Position numbers and translations under genes: made by a program. A DNA stretch of 43,443 nucleotides from Micavibrio sp. (GTDB taxonomy: Bacteria; Pseudomonadota; Alphaproteobacteria; Micavibrionales; Micavibrionaceae), in assembly GCA_021604545.1 (NCBI GenBank), contig BQJE01000001.1, positions 1-43,443 on the forward strand, given 5' to 3'. Below the pieces are notes generated by a model. That model saw only the letters and a list, made by a program, of their open reading frames with translations, searched no databases and was not told where the DNA came from. Positions 31,449 through 40,822 of the stretch are shown in pieces. The first letter of the stretch is position 1. Each line of letters starts with the position of its first letter.

Positions 31449-32095
31449 GCGGCCTCTTTGATTTCTTCTTGCGCATTTTCACGGAATGAAGAGATGTCGA
31501 GAATAGTGCATGAGCCCCAGAGTTCAGGTCGGTGTGTAGCAATAACAGTGATGCCGCCTTGCTTCACGTAGTCCGATACACCTTTGACGAGGTGGTCGCG
31601 GCCTTCTTTGTCGAGATGATTGGTTGGCTCATCAATCAGCCATATTTTGCGTTTCACCAAATATAAAAGCGTAAGCAATGTGCGTCTTCGTTGTCCCATC
31701 GAAAGGTAGCTGACCGGGTAATGGGAAAAACGTCCAAGCCCGGCTTTTTCGAGGGCTTCCTGAATATCGGCTTTGTCCGATGGGCCGCCCATGATGCAGG
31801 AGAGGAATTGCAGGTTTTCAATCACAGAGAGTTGCGGCTTTAATGGCGTTTCCTGTGCCATCCAGAGAATATTATGGCTGAGGAATTCATTGTCTGTGGT
31901 TTCACCGTTCCATTTGATAGAGCCTGTGAAGGGATCCAGCAGTCCGGCCATGATACGGAGCAGGCTGGTCTTGCCACAGCCATTGGAGCCCGTGAGGGCC
32001 AGAATTTGGCCTGATTCAATCTCAAAGGATAGATCTTCGAAGATCAGCCTGTGACCACGCGCGCAACTTAGATTTTTACCTGAAAAAACAGCCAT
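31445..32095 (-). CDS. ccmA: Haem exporter ATPase CcmA
   Basis: A 216-residue ABC ATPase. Walker A LTGSNGCGKTS, signature LSMGQRRRTLL, Walker B KIWLIDEPT and the switch histidine in VIATHRPE are all present. ATP hydrolysis drives release of haem-loaded CcmE. It is the first gene of the ccm locus, about 57 bases after the T-run of a leader hairpin. Confidence 0.95.
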   Translation of the reverse strand: MAVFSGKNLSCARGHRLIFEDLSFEIESGQILALTGSNGCGKTSLLRIMAGLLDPFTGSIKWNGETTDNEFLSHNILWMAQETPLKPQLSVIENLQFLSCIMGGPSDKADIQEALEKAGLGRFSHYPVSYLSMGQRRRTLLTLLYLVKRKIWLIDEPTNHLDKEGRDHLVKGVSDYVKQGGITVIATHRPELWGSCTILDISSFRENAQEEIKEAA

Positions 32096-32154
32096 AAGAG
32101 CTTTATAGGAGATTCATGGGGTCAGGCAAAGCGCAAGATTAGAGCGCCCCCAAG

Positions 32155-32239
32155 TAAAAACCGCTGCCTGGTAGGGGCAGCGGCTCTAATTACGGTAGTG
32201 AGCTAGTTAGAAGAAGTAGAGGCTTATTCCTCTTGAATC
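32155..32239 (-). ncRNA. Candidate small RNA or attenuated leader upstream of ccmA
   Basis: On the minus strand, from a predicted start near 32239, a small hairpin (AGAGG/CCTCT) is followed by a pyrimidine-rich stretch and then a strong terminator: CCGCTGCC and GGCAGCGG around a seven-base loop, then TTTTT at 32156-32160. No gene lies upstream to be terminated, so the transcript is either an sRNA of about 85 bases or the ccm leader with premature termination. ATTAGAGC/GCTCTAAT repeats (32138-32145, 32183-32190) flank the hairpin. The remaining plus-strand part of the 32096-32414 spacer shows no gene. Confidence 0.5.
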
Positions 32240-32245
32240 TCTATA

Positions 32246-32273
32246 ATTTTAGTATGGATCCCAAATATGGCAA
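32246..32273 (-). promoter_or_regulatory. Candidate sigma70 promoter for the ccm leader RNA
   Basis: On the minus strand TTGCCA (32268-32273), a 16-base spacer and TAAAAT (32246-32251), five of six bases matching consensus in each hexamer. Predicted start is near 32239. Confidence 0.5.
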
Positions 32274-32414
32274 AAAAGTGAAAACGGCGTGCCGATTTTG
32301 AGGATTTTCATAAACATTTGATTTTAAAGGGAATTTTTATGGGGGTTTTGGGAAAAAATTTACCAAGATATTGTTTTGAGGGTGCTTTTTTTATGAAATA
32401 ATAGCCATATTTCT

Positions 32415-32443
32415 TTGACATATTGGTCGTTTGTTGCTATCAG
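32415..32443 (+). promoter_or_regulatory. Candidate sigma70 promoter
   Basis: TTGACA at 32415-32420, exactly 17 bases, TATCAG at 32438-32443. It precedes the gene at 32477 by 33 bases. Confidence 0.5.
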
Positions 32444-32476
32444 CACAGATTAATTATTATGCAAGAGAGCAGGAAT

Positions 32477-32953
32477 ATGTTGCAAGTATTTGAAGAAACT
32501 ACAAAAAGAGAAAACGCTAAAGATTTTGGGATTAAGGAGGCAGAGGCAGGAACTAATGCTGTCTGTGAGGCTTTGAATGAAAATTCTGAGGATACAGCTT
32601 TGAATATGGCTATGGCGATATGCTTGTATCAGGGTGGACGTGAGTGTGAAGTTAGGTTTTATTGTGACAGGGTTTTAGAGAAAGCCCCAAATTCTGTTCA
32701 AGCCCTTTATTACAAAGGTTTAGTATTTACGTTTCAGGCTAAAAATTTTAGCGAACAGAAGGATGCTCGCTCTACTTTTATTAGCTATAGGTTTGCGGAT
32801 ATGGCGCGTCAATCTTTTAGCAAAGTTTTAACGCTTGATCCAGATCACGCTGAAGCCAAAATAGCTAGCATGGAGTTATCTGAAAAGGTTTCTAAAACTT
32901 TACGACCGCTTTCTGAAGATGAATCGAGGCAGTTAGCGGAATTTAAACTATAA
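32477..32953 (+). CDS. TPR-like hypothetical protein
   Basis: A 158-residue soluble helical protein. Two TPR-like units are visible: ALNMAMAICLYQGG to VLEKAPNSVQALYYKGL, and MARQSFSKVLTLDPDHAEA. TPRs mediate protein contacts; the partner is unknown. Start uncertain: ATG 32477 follows GAGAGCAGGA, ATG 32459 is only about nine bases from the predicted transcript start. AT-rich codon use unlike acnA downstream suggests recent acquisition or relaxed expression. It has its own promoter. Confidence 0.7.
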   Translation: MLQVFEETTKRENAKDFGIKEAEAGTNAVCEALNENSEDTALNMAMAICLYQGGRECEVRFYCDRVLEKAPNSVQALYYKGLVFTFQAKNFSEQKDARSTFISYRFADMARQSFSKVLTLDPDHAEAKIASMELSEKVSKTLRPLSEDESRQLAEFKL

Positions 32954-32979
32954 CCAGATGCGCTCTTTACACTAATTGT

Positions 32980-33007
32980 TTGACATATTTTTTGAGGGTT
33001 TTAGGGT
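32980..33007 (+). promoter_or_regulatory. Weak candidate promoter with TTGACATAT start
   Basis: TTGACA at 32980-32985, then TAGGGT after 16 bases. The -35 and its TAT extension are identical to those at 32415; the -10 is poor. Confidence 0.3.
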
Positions 33008-33049
33008 AAGTTTTTTAAAGTCATTATTAGAGAGATAGGGTTTAGAACT

Positions 33050-33256
33050 ATGAGTACTGCATATATTTTGGAAAAAGAGGCAATTGTACAGGCAGATTGT
33101 GGAAAGCTTATTCCTGAGGCTACAAAAGCTTTTGAGGGCAACGACTACGACACAGCTAAAAAAATTGCCTTTCAGGTGATCACAGAGCCTTTTGCGTCAG
33201 ACAGCCAAAAAGAAAAGTGTCGTCATATACGAGATGCCTGTGTTCTTGAAAAATGA
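33050..33256 (+). CDS. Small helical hypothetical protein
   Basis: A 68-residue protein with a single TPR-like helical hairpin (EATKAFEGNDYDTAKKIAFQV) and three cysteines. No ribosome site of normal strength is seen (AGAGATAGGG lies upstream at some distance). It follows the TPR-like gene at 32477, shares its AT-rich style and has its own TTGACATAT sequence, so the two may be related in function. The 33257-33409 spacer before acnA has a TAGCTT/AAGCTA hairpin but no gene. Confidence 0.55.
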   Translation: MSTAYILEKEAIVQADCGKLIPEATKAFEGNDYDTAKKIAFQVITEPFASDSQKEKCRHIRDACVLEK

Positions 33257-33409
33257 GGTTGTACTCGAGTGATTTTAGCTTCTCTCTAAGCTAGTCTCGC
33301 CGCATACCCCTGCACATATTAACTACTTTTTATCAATTTCAGGTTCATGATATGCTTCTAACGCAATTTCTGCGTATGATTCTTATGGTTTATCAAAAGG
33401 ACGCACGTC

Positions 33410-36085
33410 ATGACACGCACTGGTCAAGATTCTCTGGGTACACGTAAAACACTCACCGTTGATGGCAAGGAATACGATTATTTTTCCTTAAAGGCTGCTT
33501 CCGAGAAAATCGGTGATATATCGGGTTTGCCCTATACGTTGAAAGTTTTGCTCGAAAATCTTTTGCGCTTTGAAGACGGGCGTAGTGTCACGACCAAAGA
33601 TATTCAGGCGCTGGCCGACTGGCTTAAGAATAAAAAATCAGATACCGAAATTGCTTACCGTCCCGCGCGGGTGTTGATGCAGGATTTCACTGGCGTGCCG
33701 GCGGTGGTTGATCTGGCGGCGATGCGTGAGGCGATGGCCGCACTCGGTGGCGATGTGCAGAGCATTAATCCGTTATCACAAGTTGATCTGGTGATTGATC
33801 ACTCTGTCATGGTTGACAAATTCGGCACCAATGATGCTGTTCAGGCCAATGTTGAACGCGAGTTCGAACGCAATGGAGAACGTTATGAGTTTTTGAAATG
33901 GGGGCAGGGCGCGTTTAAAAACTTCCGCGTGGTGCCGCCGGGAACCGGTATTTGCCACCAGGTGAATTTGGAATATCTGGCCCAAACGGTTTGGGTTGAA
34001 GATGACGAGAATAATGAGGGCAAGCAGGTTGCTTACCCCGATACGCTGGTGGGTACGGATTCTCACACAACGATGATTAACGGTCTTGCTGTTCTTGGTT
34101 GGGGTGTTGGTGGGATTGAAGCCGAAGCGGCGATGCTGGGTCAGCCGGTATCGATGGTCATTCCTGAAGTGGTTGGTTTTAAAATGACTGGCGAGCTGAA
34201 AGAAGGCACAACCGCAACAGATTTGGTTCTGGTCGTGGTGCAAATGCTGCGCGAGCTGGGCGTGGTTGGAAAATTTGTAGAATTTTATGGTCCCGGTCTG
34301 GATCATTTGTCTTTGGCCGATCAAGCGACGATTGCGAATATGGCGCCGGAATATGGCGCGACTTGTGGGTTCTTCCCGGTTGATGAAGAGACGCTTAATT
34401 ATTTGCGCTTTACCGGGCGTGATGAACATCGCGTGAATTTGGTTGAAGCCTACGCCAAAGAGCAAGGCATGTGGCGTGATAGTAATTCAGCTGATCCGGA
34501 ATTTACAAAGACATTGGAGTTGGATCTTAGCTCAGTTGAGCCTTGTATATCGGGCCCAAAACGTCCGCAGGATCGAATTTTGCTGAAAGATGCAGTTTCC
34601 AATTTTGCCACAGTGTGCCCGGAAGAAAAATCTGTTCCTATCGAAGGTAGTGACGACACGCTTGATAATGGCGATGTTGTTATTGCTGCGATTACAAGCT
34701 GTACGAACACATCTAACCCTTCAGTGATGTTAGCGGCCGGTCTGGTGGCGCGTAAGGCACGCGAAAAAGGTTTGACGGTGAAGCCATGGGTAAAAACCTC
34801 GCTGGCACCGGGATCACAGGTGGTTACGGATTATCTGAACAAGGCAGGTCTGCAGGAAGATCTGGATGCGCTGGGCTTTAATACTGTTGGTTATGGCTGT
34901 ACGACCTGTATCGGGAATTCCGGGCCGCTGCCCGAGCCAATTGGCAAAGCGGTTGAGGCTGGCGACCTTAATGTCACGTCCGTGCTTTCGGGCAACAGGA
35001 ATTTTGAAGGACGGATTTCACCGCATGTGAAATCGAATTATCTGGCGAGTCCGCCATTGGTTGTGGCTTATGCGATTGCCGGATCGATGAAAGTTGATTT
35101 GTATAAAGATGCGTTGGGTCAGGATCAGGACGGCAATGATGTTTTCATGAAAGATATCTGGCCGACAAATAAAGAAATTGAAGATACAGTGCGGAGTTGT
35201 TTGACGTCTGAGATGTTCACGCAAAGATATGCCGATGTATTTAAAGGGCCGAAAGAGTGGCAGGCGATTGGTGGGGACGATTCTGGTGCAACTTATAGCT
35301 GGAACGATAATTCCACCTATATCCAGAACCCGCCTTTTTTTGAAGGAATGAGTGCGAATGCGGATGCGACTTCGGATATTAAAGGTGCCTATGCGCTGGC
35401 GATATTGGGAGATAGTGTGACGACCGATCATATTTCACCCGCCGGGGCGTTCAAGAAAGATCATCCGGCCGGGGAATATCTTGTCGAGAATGGTGTTGAG
35501 CCGCGTGACTTTAATTCTTACGGCTCGCGTCGGGGCAATGACCGCGTGATGACGCGCGGGACGTTCGCCAATATACGCATCAAAAATGAGATGTTGGATA
35601 ATGTCGAAGGTGGTTATACCAAGCATATTCCAAGCGGTGAGCAGATGAGTATTTATGATGCGGCACTGAAATACAAAGATGCGGGAACGCCCCTGATCGT
35701 GATTGCCGGGAAAGAATACGGCATGGGTTCCAGTCGTGACTGGGCAGCCAAGGGTACAAGGTTACTCGGCGTGAAGGCCGTGATTGCGGAAGGGTTTGAG
35801 CGTATCCATCGCTCCAATCTTATTGGTATGGGTGTTATGCCGTTGCAGTTTAAAAATGGTGCTGGCCGGACTTCATTGGGCTTGACGGGCGAAGAAACAT
35901 TTGATGTCAGTGGCATTGAAGGTGATTTGAAACCGGGGCAGGATATTACGCTTACGGTTCATCGTGCGGATGGTTCGAGCGAACAGGCTGCGCTGCTCTG
36001 TCGGATTGATACGGTTGATGAAGTGGAGTACTACCGCAATGGTGGAATCTTACACTACGTGCTCAGAAATATCGCGGCTGCCTAG
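33410..36085 (+). CDS. acnA: Aconitate hydratase A
   Basis: An 891-residue TCA-cycle enzyme that isomerises citrate to isocitrate. The three [4Fe-4S] cysteines are in [13 protein letters not shown] and [15 protein letters not shown]. The swivel domain has [13 protein letters not shown] and the arginine/serine motif [12 protein letters not shown]. Length equals the family standard (about 890). AGGAC precedes the ATG. It ends one base before a converging small gene, so no terminator lies between them. Confidence 0.97.
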   Translation: MTRTGQDSLGTRKTLTVDGKEYDYFSLKAASEKIGDISGLPYTLKVLLENLLRFEDGRSVTTKDIQALADWLKNKKSDTEIAYRPARVLMQDFTGVPAVVDLAAMREAMAALGGDVQSINPLSQVDLVIDHSVMVDKFGTNDAVQANVEREFERNGERYEFLKWGQGAFKNFRVVPPGTGICHQVNLEYLAQTVWVEDDENNEGKQVAYPDTLVGTDSHTTMINGLAVLGWGVGGIEAEAAMLGQPVSMVIPEVVGFKMTGELKEGTTATDLVLVVVQMLRELGVVGKFVEFYGPGLDHLSLADQATIANMAPEYGATCGFFPVDEETLNYLRFTGRDEHRVNLVEAYAKEQGMWRDSNSADPEFTKTLELDLSSVEPCISGPKRPQDRILLKDAVSNFATVCPEEKSVPIEGSDDTLDNGDVVIAAITSCTNTSNPSVMLAAGLVARKAREKGLTVKPWVKTSLAPGSQVVTDYLNKAGLQEDLDALGFNTVGYGCTTCIGNSGPLPEPIGKAVEAGDLNVTSVLSGNRNFEGRISPHVKSNYLASPPLVVAYAIAGSMKVDLYKDALGQDQDGNDVFMKDIWPTNKEIEDTVRSCLTSEMFTQRYADVFKGPKEWQAIGGDDSGATYSWNDNSTYIQNPPFFEGMSANADATSDIKGAYALAILGDSVTTDHISPAGAFKKDHPAGEYLVENGVEPRDFNSYGSRRGNDRVMTRGTFANIRIKNEMLDNVEGGYTKHIPSGEQMSIYDAALKYKDAGTPLIVIAGKEYGMGSSRDWAAKGTRLLGVKAVIAEGFERIHRSNLIGMGVMPLQFKNGAGRTSLGLTGEETFDVSGIEGDLKPGQDITLTVHRADGSSEQAALLCRIDTVDEVEYYRNGGILHYVLRNIAAA

Positions 36086-36337
36086 CTAGCCAGCCAGCCA
36101 TGGCTTGCTATCTTTATAATTATATTGTGGGGCCTTAAGTTCTTGTCTCCCCTCTGGGGAAAATTCGGGTCTATCCATTGCGGCACCCTGAGCGCCTTTT
36201 TTTATTTCTTCGCTACATTCAACGACTGTAAGGCCGTTTTGCAAGCTTTTTGCGGCCCCAGATCCTGGTGGTCTCCTTTTGGCCTTTTCGAACGCCGGCT
36301 GTGTCGTTTTTTTATTTCTTGTTTTTCTTGTTTTCAT
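36086..36337 (-). CDS. Small basic disordered hypothetical protein
   Basis: An 83-residue hydrophilic protein with a very basic N-terminus (MKTRKTRNKKTTQPAFEKAK) and a Pro/Glu/Lys-rich remainder; no domain recognised. ATG at 36337 follows GAGAG by six bases; the frame is open 15 codons further. It abuts the acnA stop codon tail to tail. Could be a small nucleic-acid-associated protein; this is a guess from charge. Confidence 0.5.
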   Translation of the reverse strand: MKTRKTRNKKTTQPAFEKAKRRPPGSGAAKSLQNGLTVVECSEEIKKGAQGAAMDRPEFSPEGRQELKAPQYNYKDSKPWLAG

Positions 36338-36397
36338 TTTTCTCTCAAGCTGCTCTGAAAATCCGTGCCGTAAGTAAAACAAATAGTTTGAGTGTTA

Positions 36398-36781
36398 TTA
36401 GCGTCCGGAAACAAGTGGAGGCTGAAGAGTCATTATCTTCAAAGCTTCTCTGGATTCTTTCCCTGATATAGTTGGATCGCCCCACCCTGCATAAATAGGA
36501 CGTGTGACCTTTGGTGGTTCTTTTTTGACGGGAGGTGGATTTTTCATGCCCTCGCTTACAAATAGATCGGTAAGGTTGCTAAAGCCATGTCTCTTTACCT
36601 GATTGCCTATGGTTTCCCAAGTATATCCGTTTAAAACTCCATCGGATACAATCTTACCTTTGGTTTTGCATGTTGGAAGGGAGTCGGTTTTTTGCTCAAT
36701 CTCAAGAGCCAGATTGGTAACGGCCTTCAGAAATTGTTCTCTCGGGATTAATTGTATTTCTTTATTTTTAGGCGCAGGCAT
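36398..36781 (-). CDS. Hypothetical protein
   Basis: A 127-residue soluble protein. The N-terminal half is helical (REQFLKAVTNLALEIEQK); the middle has GYTWETIGNQVKRHGFSNL, which could be a short helix-turn-helix-like region; the C-terminus is Pro-rich. GGAG stands eight bases before the ATG, a good sign of real translation. No family is recognised. A 169-base spacer upstream holds nothing identified. Confidence 0.6.
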   Translation of the reverse strand: MPAPKNKEIQLIPREQFLKAVTNLALEIEQKTDSLPTCKTKGKIVSDGVLNGYTWETIGNQVKRHGFSNLTDLFVSEGMKNPPPVKKEPPKVTRPIYAGWGDPTISGKESREALKIMTLQPPLVSGR

Positions 36782-36950
36782 TTTTTTCTCCGTAGTTCCA
36801 TAATAATTTTGGTAGAGAGTATTAAATTATGACAATAAATGCAAGAAAAAAATGTGCATCATAGAAAACACTAAATTTATTGAGTTTTTTGGAAGCTAAT
36901 GCTGAATTTGGGAATAATAGCTGATTATTTTGCGTGATTTGTAATTCTGG

Positions 36951-37964
36951 TTAGCTCGACCCATGGTGAAAAACAGACGGCTTTGCCTTATTTTTTTTGT
37001 CCTTTTTATCCTCTCCGTCTTCACCGTCATCTTCATCTCGGTCCTCCTCGTCATCCTCATCATCTCTTGGTGGTTCGAGGATCTTCTGCCCCAGCTTCTC
37101 AGCCTCGATGATGAGGACCGCAAATTCAGGTCGTTCCGGTCTGTAGTGGACGTCATACACGCTTTCAAGATTGGTGATTTCTGCAGCAAGGCGACTAAGG
37201 CGCTTCTTAGCCTCCCGTGTTTGTTTTTCCTCTTTAGAAAAACGCTTGATAATATTCAGTCTCATTTTTTCATTGTTCATGCCGATAAGAAAGGCAAGTT
37301 GAATACCCTCGAGATAGGCGGCAGAAGCGGCCAGGCATTGTGGAATGCTGAGTGTTTTTTCTCTTCTTCCTTCGGCCGTGAAAGTGAATGTTGTTGTGCG
37401 GTCGGGCCCTCGTAAAATAATACCGCAGCGACCCTCTCCGTGTTCAAAAGTAACAACCAGTGCGACATTGGAATCATAATTAATGGTGACGGTTTTTCCG
37501 GCTTGTTTGAAGGCATCTTCCGCCAGCGCGACGGACATGTCGTATTGGTCTTCATTCCGTGCATCGCATTGTTCAATGACGTCGAGCAGACCGTGACGGC
37601 TTCCAGATTCAAAAATAATACGTCCTTTATGATAGACCGCAATCCAGCGCTGTGGGTTATAGGCATGTTCATAATCATTTACCAGAGAATCCCATGCGGC
37701 CGGCCAGTCAAACGCTATATGACGACTCATGATCGGGCCGCCTTCATGGAAGGTATGGAAGATGCGGGCGCACATGCGTACGCAGCCATGCATGTTATGG
37801 GCCCTGACGATAAATTTTTCTTCATATTTGCCGTTGGAGGAGTGTAAATCAACGACAAGACGATTGCTGAGGGCAACAACAGACTGACCCTGTTCATGCA
37901 TTTCGCTTTCAGGGTCATGAATCGAAAATTTTTCACGCAAGAGAGAGCCACTGAATTCAGCCAT
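36951..37964 (-). CDS. Hypothetical protein with acidic/basic C-terminal tail
   Basis: A 337-residue cytosolic protein. No signal or membrane helix. The central part has alternating strands (PQRWIAVYHKGRIIFESGS, then NVALVVTFEHGEGRCGI); residues about 240-275 form a charged coiled coil; the end is a long Asp/Glu run followed by a Lys-rich patch (DKKDKKNKAKPS). Such mixed tails are disordered. I do not recognise the family. Its size and open frame make it clearly a gene. Confidence 0.7.
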   Translation of the reverse strand: MAEFSGSLLREKFSIHDPESEMHEQGQSVVALSNRLVVDLHSSNGKYEEKFIVRAHNMHGCVRMCARIFHTFHEGGPIMSRHIAFDWPAAWDSLVNDYEHAYNPQRWIAVYHKGRIIFESGSRHGLLDVIEQCDARNEDQYDMSVALAEDAFKQAGKTVTINYDSNVALVVTFEHGEGRCGIILRGPDRTTTFTFTAEGRREKTLSIPQCLAASAAYLEGIQLAFLIGMNNEKMRLNIIKRFSKEEKQTREAKKRLSRLAAEITNLESVYDVHYRPERPEFAVLIIEAEKLGQKILEPPRDDEDDEEDRDEDDGEDGEDKKDKKNKAKPSVFHHGSS

Positions 37965-38023
37965 AGCGATCCTAGCCCATGGTGTTTCCTAAGCTTAATT
38001 CTATCATATTTGTGGGTGATGCT

Positions 38024-38539
38024 CTAGGAAATAGCGGGTTCAAGGAGCCGGCGGTCATAAAAAGCAAGGGTTTTTTCGATCTGCATGCGCCGGGGCAGAT
38101 CAGCTCTAAAGGCATCTATCATGGTTGTACGAAGAAAAGATGTCGCCGCATTGAAATTAAACCCATCTGCTATAGCGCGGTGTTTACACAGCGCAAAGCT
38201 ACCTTTGCCTTCACCCGTTTCAGGTTGGATACGGTCTTTATGATATTCACTGACGCTTTCCGCTATGTTGTTAAGGTCAAAATGTTCGATTTCATTGCCA
38301 GGGGAGGTGGCGGTGACATCAGAAAAAGTTGACGTCAAAAGAGCATCCATGAAAACCTGACCAAGCATACTGTCATGCTCGCTCGGTATTTTTATATTTG
38401 GACTGTTTTGGGTAAAAAGCGGTCCCGTATGGCCTGGACGCGTTGGATGAGGTGCCAGCAATGCCAGCTTTTTCATCAACCCGGTTATAATGCCGATAGC
38501 GACTTTGCGCCGCTCGGCCCTGCACACACCCTTGTTCAT
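38024..38539 (-). CDS. Hypothetical protein
   Basis: A 171-residue soluble protein of no recognised family. Features: a basic N-terminus (MNKGVCRAERRKVAIGII), a region PSEHDSMLGQVFMDALL, and an Arg-rich C-terminus (TMIDAFRADLPRRMQIEK). ATG at 38539 has a weak GGGGTG upstream; ATG at 38476 is an alternative. It follows cheZ on the same strand after a terminator, so it has its own transcript. Confidence 0.55.
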   Translation of the reverse strand: MNKGVCRAERRKVAIGIITGLMKKLALLAPHPTRPGHTGPLFTQNSPNIKIPSEHDSMLGQVFMDALLTSTFSDVTATSPGNEIEHFDLNNIAESVSEYHKDRIQPETGEGKGSFALCKHRAIADGFNFNAATSFLRTTMIDAFRADLPRRMQIEKTLAFYDRRLLEPAIS

Positions 38540-38662
38540 TTTTACACCCCAGTTTTTGGCGTTTTTTTCTTTTTATTTTATGGGTGTGAGGTAAATATCC
38601 TGTTAATTATGGATATTATTTTATGCTTAAATTATTTACATAATTTATTATCTAAGGTAAGT

Positions 38663-38690
38663 AAAAGGGACACAATGAGCATTGTGCCCC
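38663..38690 (-). terminator. Terminator after cheZ
   Basis: On the minus strand GGGGCACAATG pairs with CATTGTGTCCC around a CT turn, then TTTTACTT. It lies 24 bases past the cheZ stop. Confidence 0.75.
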
Positions 38691-38713
38691 TGGCAAATTT
38701 TAAGAGTTCTTTT

Positions 38714-39334
38714 TTAGTCTTTCTGGCTGCTGTTTTCTTTAAACAGCGCATCAATGTCTTCCTGCGACGTGGCTTGAGGCATCGCAGCCTTTTCACCGTC
38801 CACAGAAACATTTATGCCTAAACGGTCTAGTGCCACCCCGAGGCGGTCCTCAATCGTTTTAAGGTTCTCTAATGTTTTTCGGATTCTTTGCCCTGTTATA
38901 TCCTGAAAGGAACAAGCCATAAAAATCTCTTCAACGTCATTGTTTATGCCCTCAATAATTTTCTCGCGTGCGTCTTTATTTTCCCAGTCTTCCTTGGAAT
39001 GAATTTTTGTATTAATTCTGCCTGCTGCATCTAATATTTTATTGGCAGCTTCCTCCGTCATATCGACAACTGCGTCCAGCTCAACACCTGCATTGGCCGG
39101 GGTTTTTCCGTCACCGCTATAGGACACGGCATGTAAGATTTCGAGTATTTCCGAGAAGCGGGTGATGATCCCTTCCTCAGCCATGTCGACCTGTTGAGAT
39201 GTCGCATTGATTTCCATCGAAATTTCATCAAAGCGACGCGCCATGAATTGTTCTATCGCCTGCAGTTGGCTCCCCACGTTTGAAGCAACGGCGAATACAT
39301 TTTCCTGCTTATCGTCCTTTTCTGTTTCAGACAT
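38714..39334 (-). CDS. cheZ: Protein phosphatase CheZ
   Basis: A 206-residue chemotaxis phosphatase that dephosphorylates CheY-P and so resets the flagellar switch. The long helical hairpin carries the catalytic segment ACSFQDITGQRIRKTLENL with the conserved Asp and Gln, and the C-terminal peptide SQEDIDALF fits the CheY-binding end. ATG at 39334 follows GAGG; upstream codons are not family-like. No other che gene is in the window. It implies a motile organism. Confidence 0.88.
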   Translation of the reverse strand: MSETEKDDKQENVFAVASNVGSQLQAIEQFMARRFDEISMEINATSQQVDMAEEGIITRFSEILEILHAVSYSGDGKTPANAGVELDAVVDMTEEAANKILDAAGRINTKIHSKEDWENKDAREKIIEGINNDVEEIFMACSFQDITGQRIRKTLENLKTIEDRLGVALDRLGINVSVDGEKAAMPQATSQEDIDALFKENSSQKD

Positions 39335-39560
39335 CTTTTCCTCGGTATTTTGATGGTTAGAATGGGCATATAGCACATGAATTATACGCAGGAAATAGTT
39401 AACAAAACATCACAAAATTGATCAGTCTAAGAGCGGTTGCATATGCATGCAGTGAGCCCTTTTCCGTATTCTGGAAATGCAAGCGAGTTGTGCGCAGTTA
39501 TAGCGGTTTTTAAACCTCAAAACCCTTGCGAAGAGGTGGGGCTGTCCTTAAAATTTTCGA

Positions 39561-40784
39561 ATGAGGGTTTTATTTGCATGGGAAGTTGGGCGGAATTTTG
39601 GGCATGTAACCAAACTTGCTGAGGTTGCGCGTCCCCTTGCCAAGCGTAAGGCCGAATTGTTTTTTGCACTTCAGAATCCTGCAGCCATCCGTTCCTTTGC
39701 CCAGGGTCTCGATTATAAAGTTTTTCAGGCGCCGTATTTTCCTGTACGGCCTCGTCCAGGTCAACAACGGGGACCCAGTCTGATATACCCTGATGATTTG
39801 CGGCCCTGTGGTTATGAAAGTCCTGCGGATCTTGCCGGTCTGATTATGGCCTGGCAATCATTGTATGATCTGATTAAGCCGGATGTTTTAGTGGCGCAGG
39901 CGGCACCAACAGCATTACTGGCCGCCAGAGCTTATAAATTTAAAAAAGTAACTTTGGGTGCGGGTTATGATGTTCCTCCACGAAGCAGTCCTATGCCATC
40001 TCTGCGCTACTGGGAGAACATTGATAATGATGTCATCAAGGATCATGAGGCGTTCGTGCTGAATAATGTTAATGAGGCGTTGTCAATTGCCGGACTTCCC
40101 AAGCTCAAAACATTTGCTGATTTACTTGAGGTCGATGCCGAGTTTCTAACTACTTTTGAGGAGTTAGACCATTATCCCGATCGTGCCTCATTAAGCAAAA
40201 ATAAGCCGGATTATTGTGGTCCATTTTATGCGCTGGGAAGTGGTCAGGCTATGGATTGGAACAAAAACGCACAGAAGCGCATTTTTGCTTATCTCCGCCC
40301 GGAGGCGTCACATTTTGGCCCCTGCGTAGAGGCTTTGAGCCATCTGCCTGATGATCATGATGTTATTATTGCTGCTCCCGGAATTCCTGTAAAATTGCAG
40401 GAACAGCTGCAAAAGCCGTCTTTTCGTATTGTGAATGGGGCGGTGAAATTGGACAAAATCATCAAGACATGCGATCTTGGTATTAGTCACGGTAGTTCAG
40501 GGATTGCGGCGGCATTTGCTTTGAATGGTGTGCCTCAGCTTTTGTTGCCCGGACATATTGAGCAAATGATGTTTGCGCGCTCTATAGGGAGAACAAAATC
40601 CGGACGCGGGCTGGCCGGTGAATTTGGGTCGAGAGAAGTGGCGGAATTGATTGAACGTTTGCTCAATGAAGGAACATTTAAAGAGGCAGCTGTAAATCTG
40701 GCAGAAAAGTATAAAGATTATAATCCAGCGGATCTGGCAGATAAAATTGCAGGAGAAGTTATAAAAATGGGGAGCGGAAAATGA
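39561..40784 (+). CDS. GT-B glycosyltransferase (UGT/MGT-like)
   Basis: A 407-residue glycosyltransferase with two Rossmann domains. The N-terminus MRVLFAWEVGRNFGHVTKLA is the acceptor-side start with the GH motif; the donor domain has CDLGISHGSSGIAAAFALNG and PQLLLPGHIEQMMFA, the UGT/GT28-like nucleotide-sugar signature. Sugar and acceptor are unknown; lipid or natural-product glycosylation are possible. No strong ribosome site is seen before ATG 39561. The stop overlaps by four bases a 13-codon frame leading to the next gene. Confidence 0.85.
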   Translation: MRVLFAWEVGRNFGHVTKLAEVARPLAKRKAELFFALQNPAAIRSFAQGLDYKVFQAPYFPVRPRPGQQRGPSLIYPDDLRPCGYESPADLAGLIMAWQSLYDLIKPDVLVAQAAPTALLAARAYKFKKVTLGAGYDVPPRSSPMPSLRYWENIDNDVIKDHEAFVLNNVNEALSIAGLPKLKTFADLLEVDAEFLTTFEELDHYPDRASLSKNKPDYCGPFYALGSGQAMDWNKNAQKRIFAYLRPEASHFGPCVEALSHLPDDHDVIIAAPGIPVKLQEQLQKPSFRIVNGAVKLDKIIKTCDLGISHGSSGIAAAFALNGVPQLLLPGHIEQMMFARSIGRTKSGRGLAGEFGSREVAELIERLLNEGTFKEAAVNLAEKYKDYNPADLADKIAGEVIKMGSGK

Positions 40785-40822
40785 GTGTGAATATTATGGG
40801 TGGGGTATTCTATGCCGCATGA
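40781..40822 (+). CDS. 13-codon coupling mini-ORF
   Basis: ATG overlaps the glycosyltransferase stop (ATGA) and the frame MSVNIMGGVFYAA ends in TGA at 40820-40822, 11 bases after the ATG of the next gene. Ribosomes could pass from one gene to the next through it. It may also be a chance frame. Confidence 0.35.
   Translation: MSVNIMGGVFYAA

Noticed and set aside
39437-39622. A 61-codon frame upstream of the glycosyltransferase
   Set aside because: It overlaps the real start in another frame, has no family features and no ribosome site.
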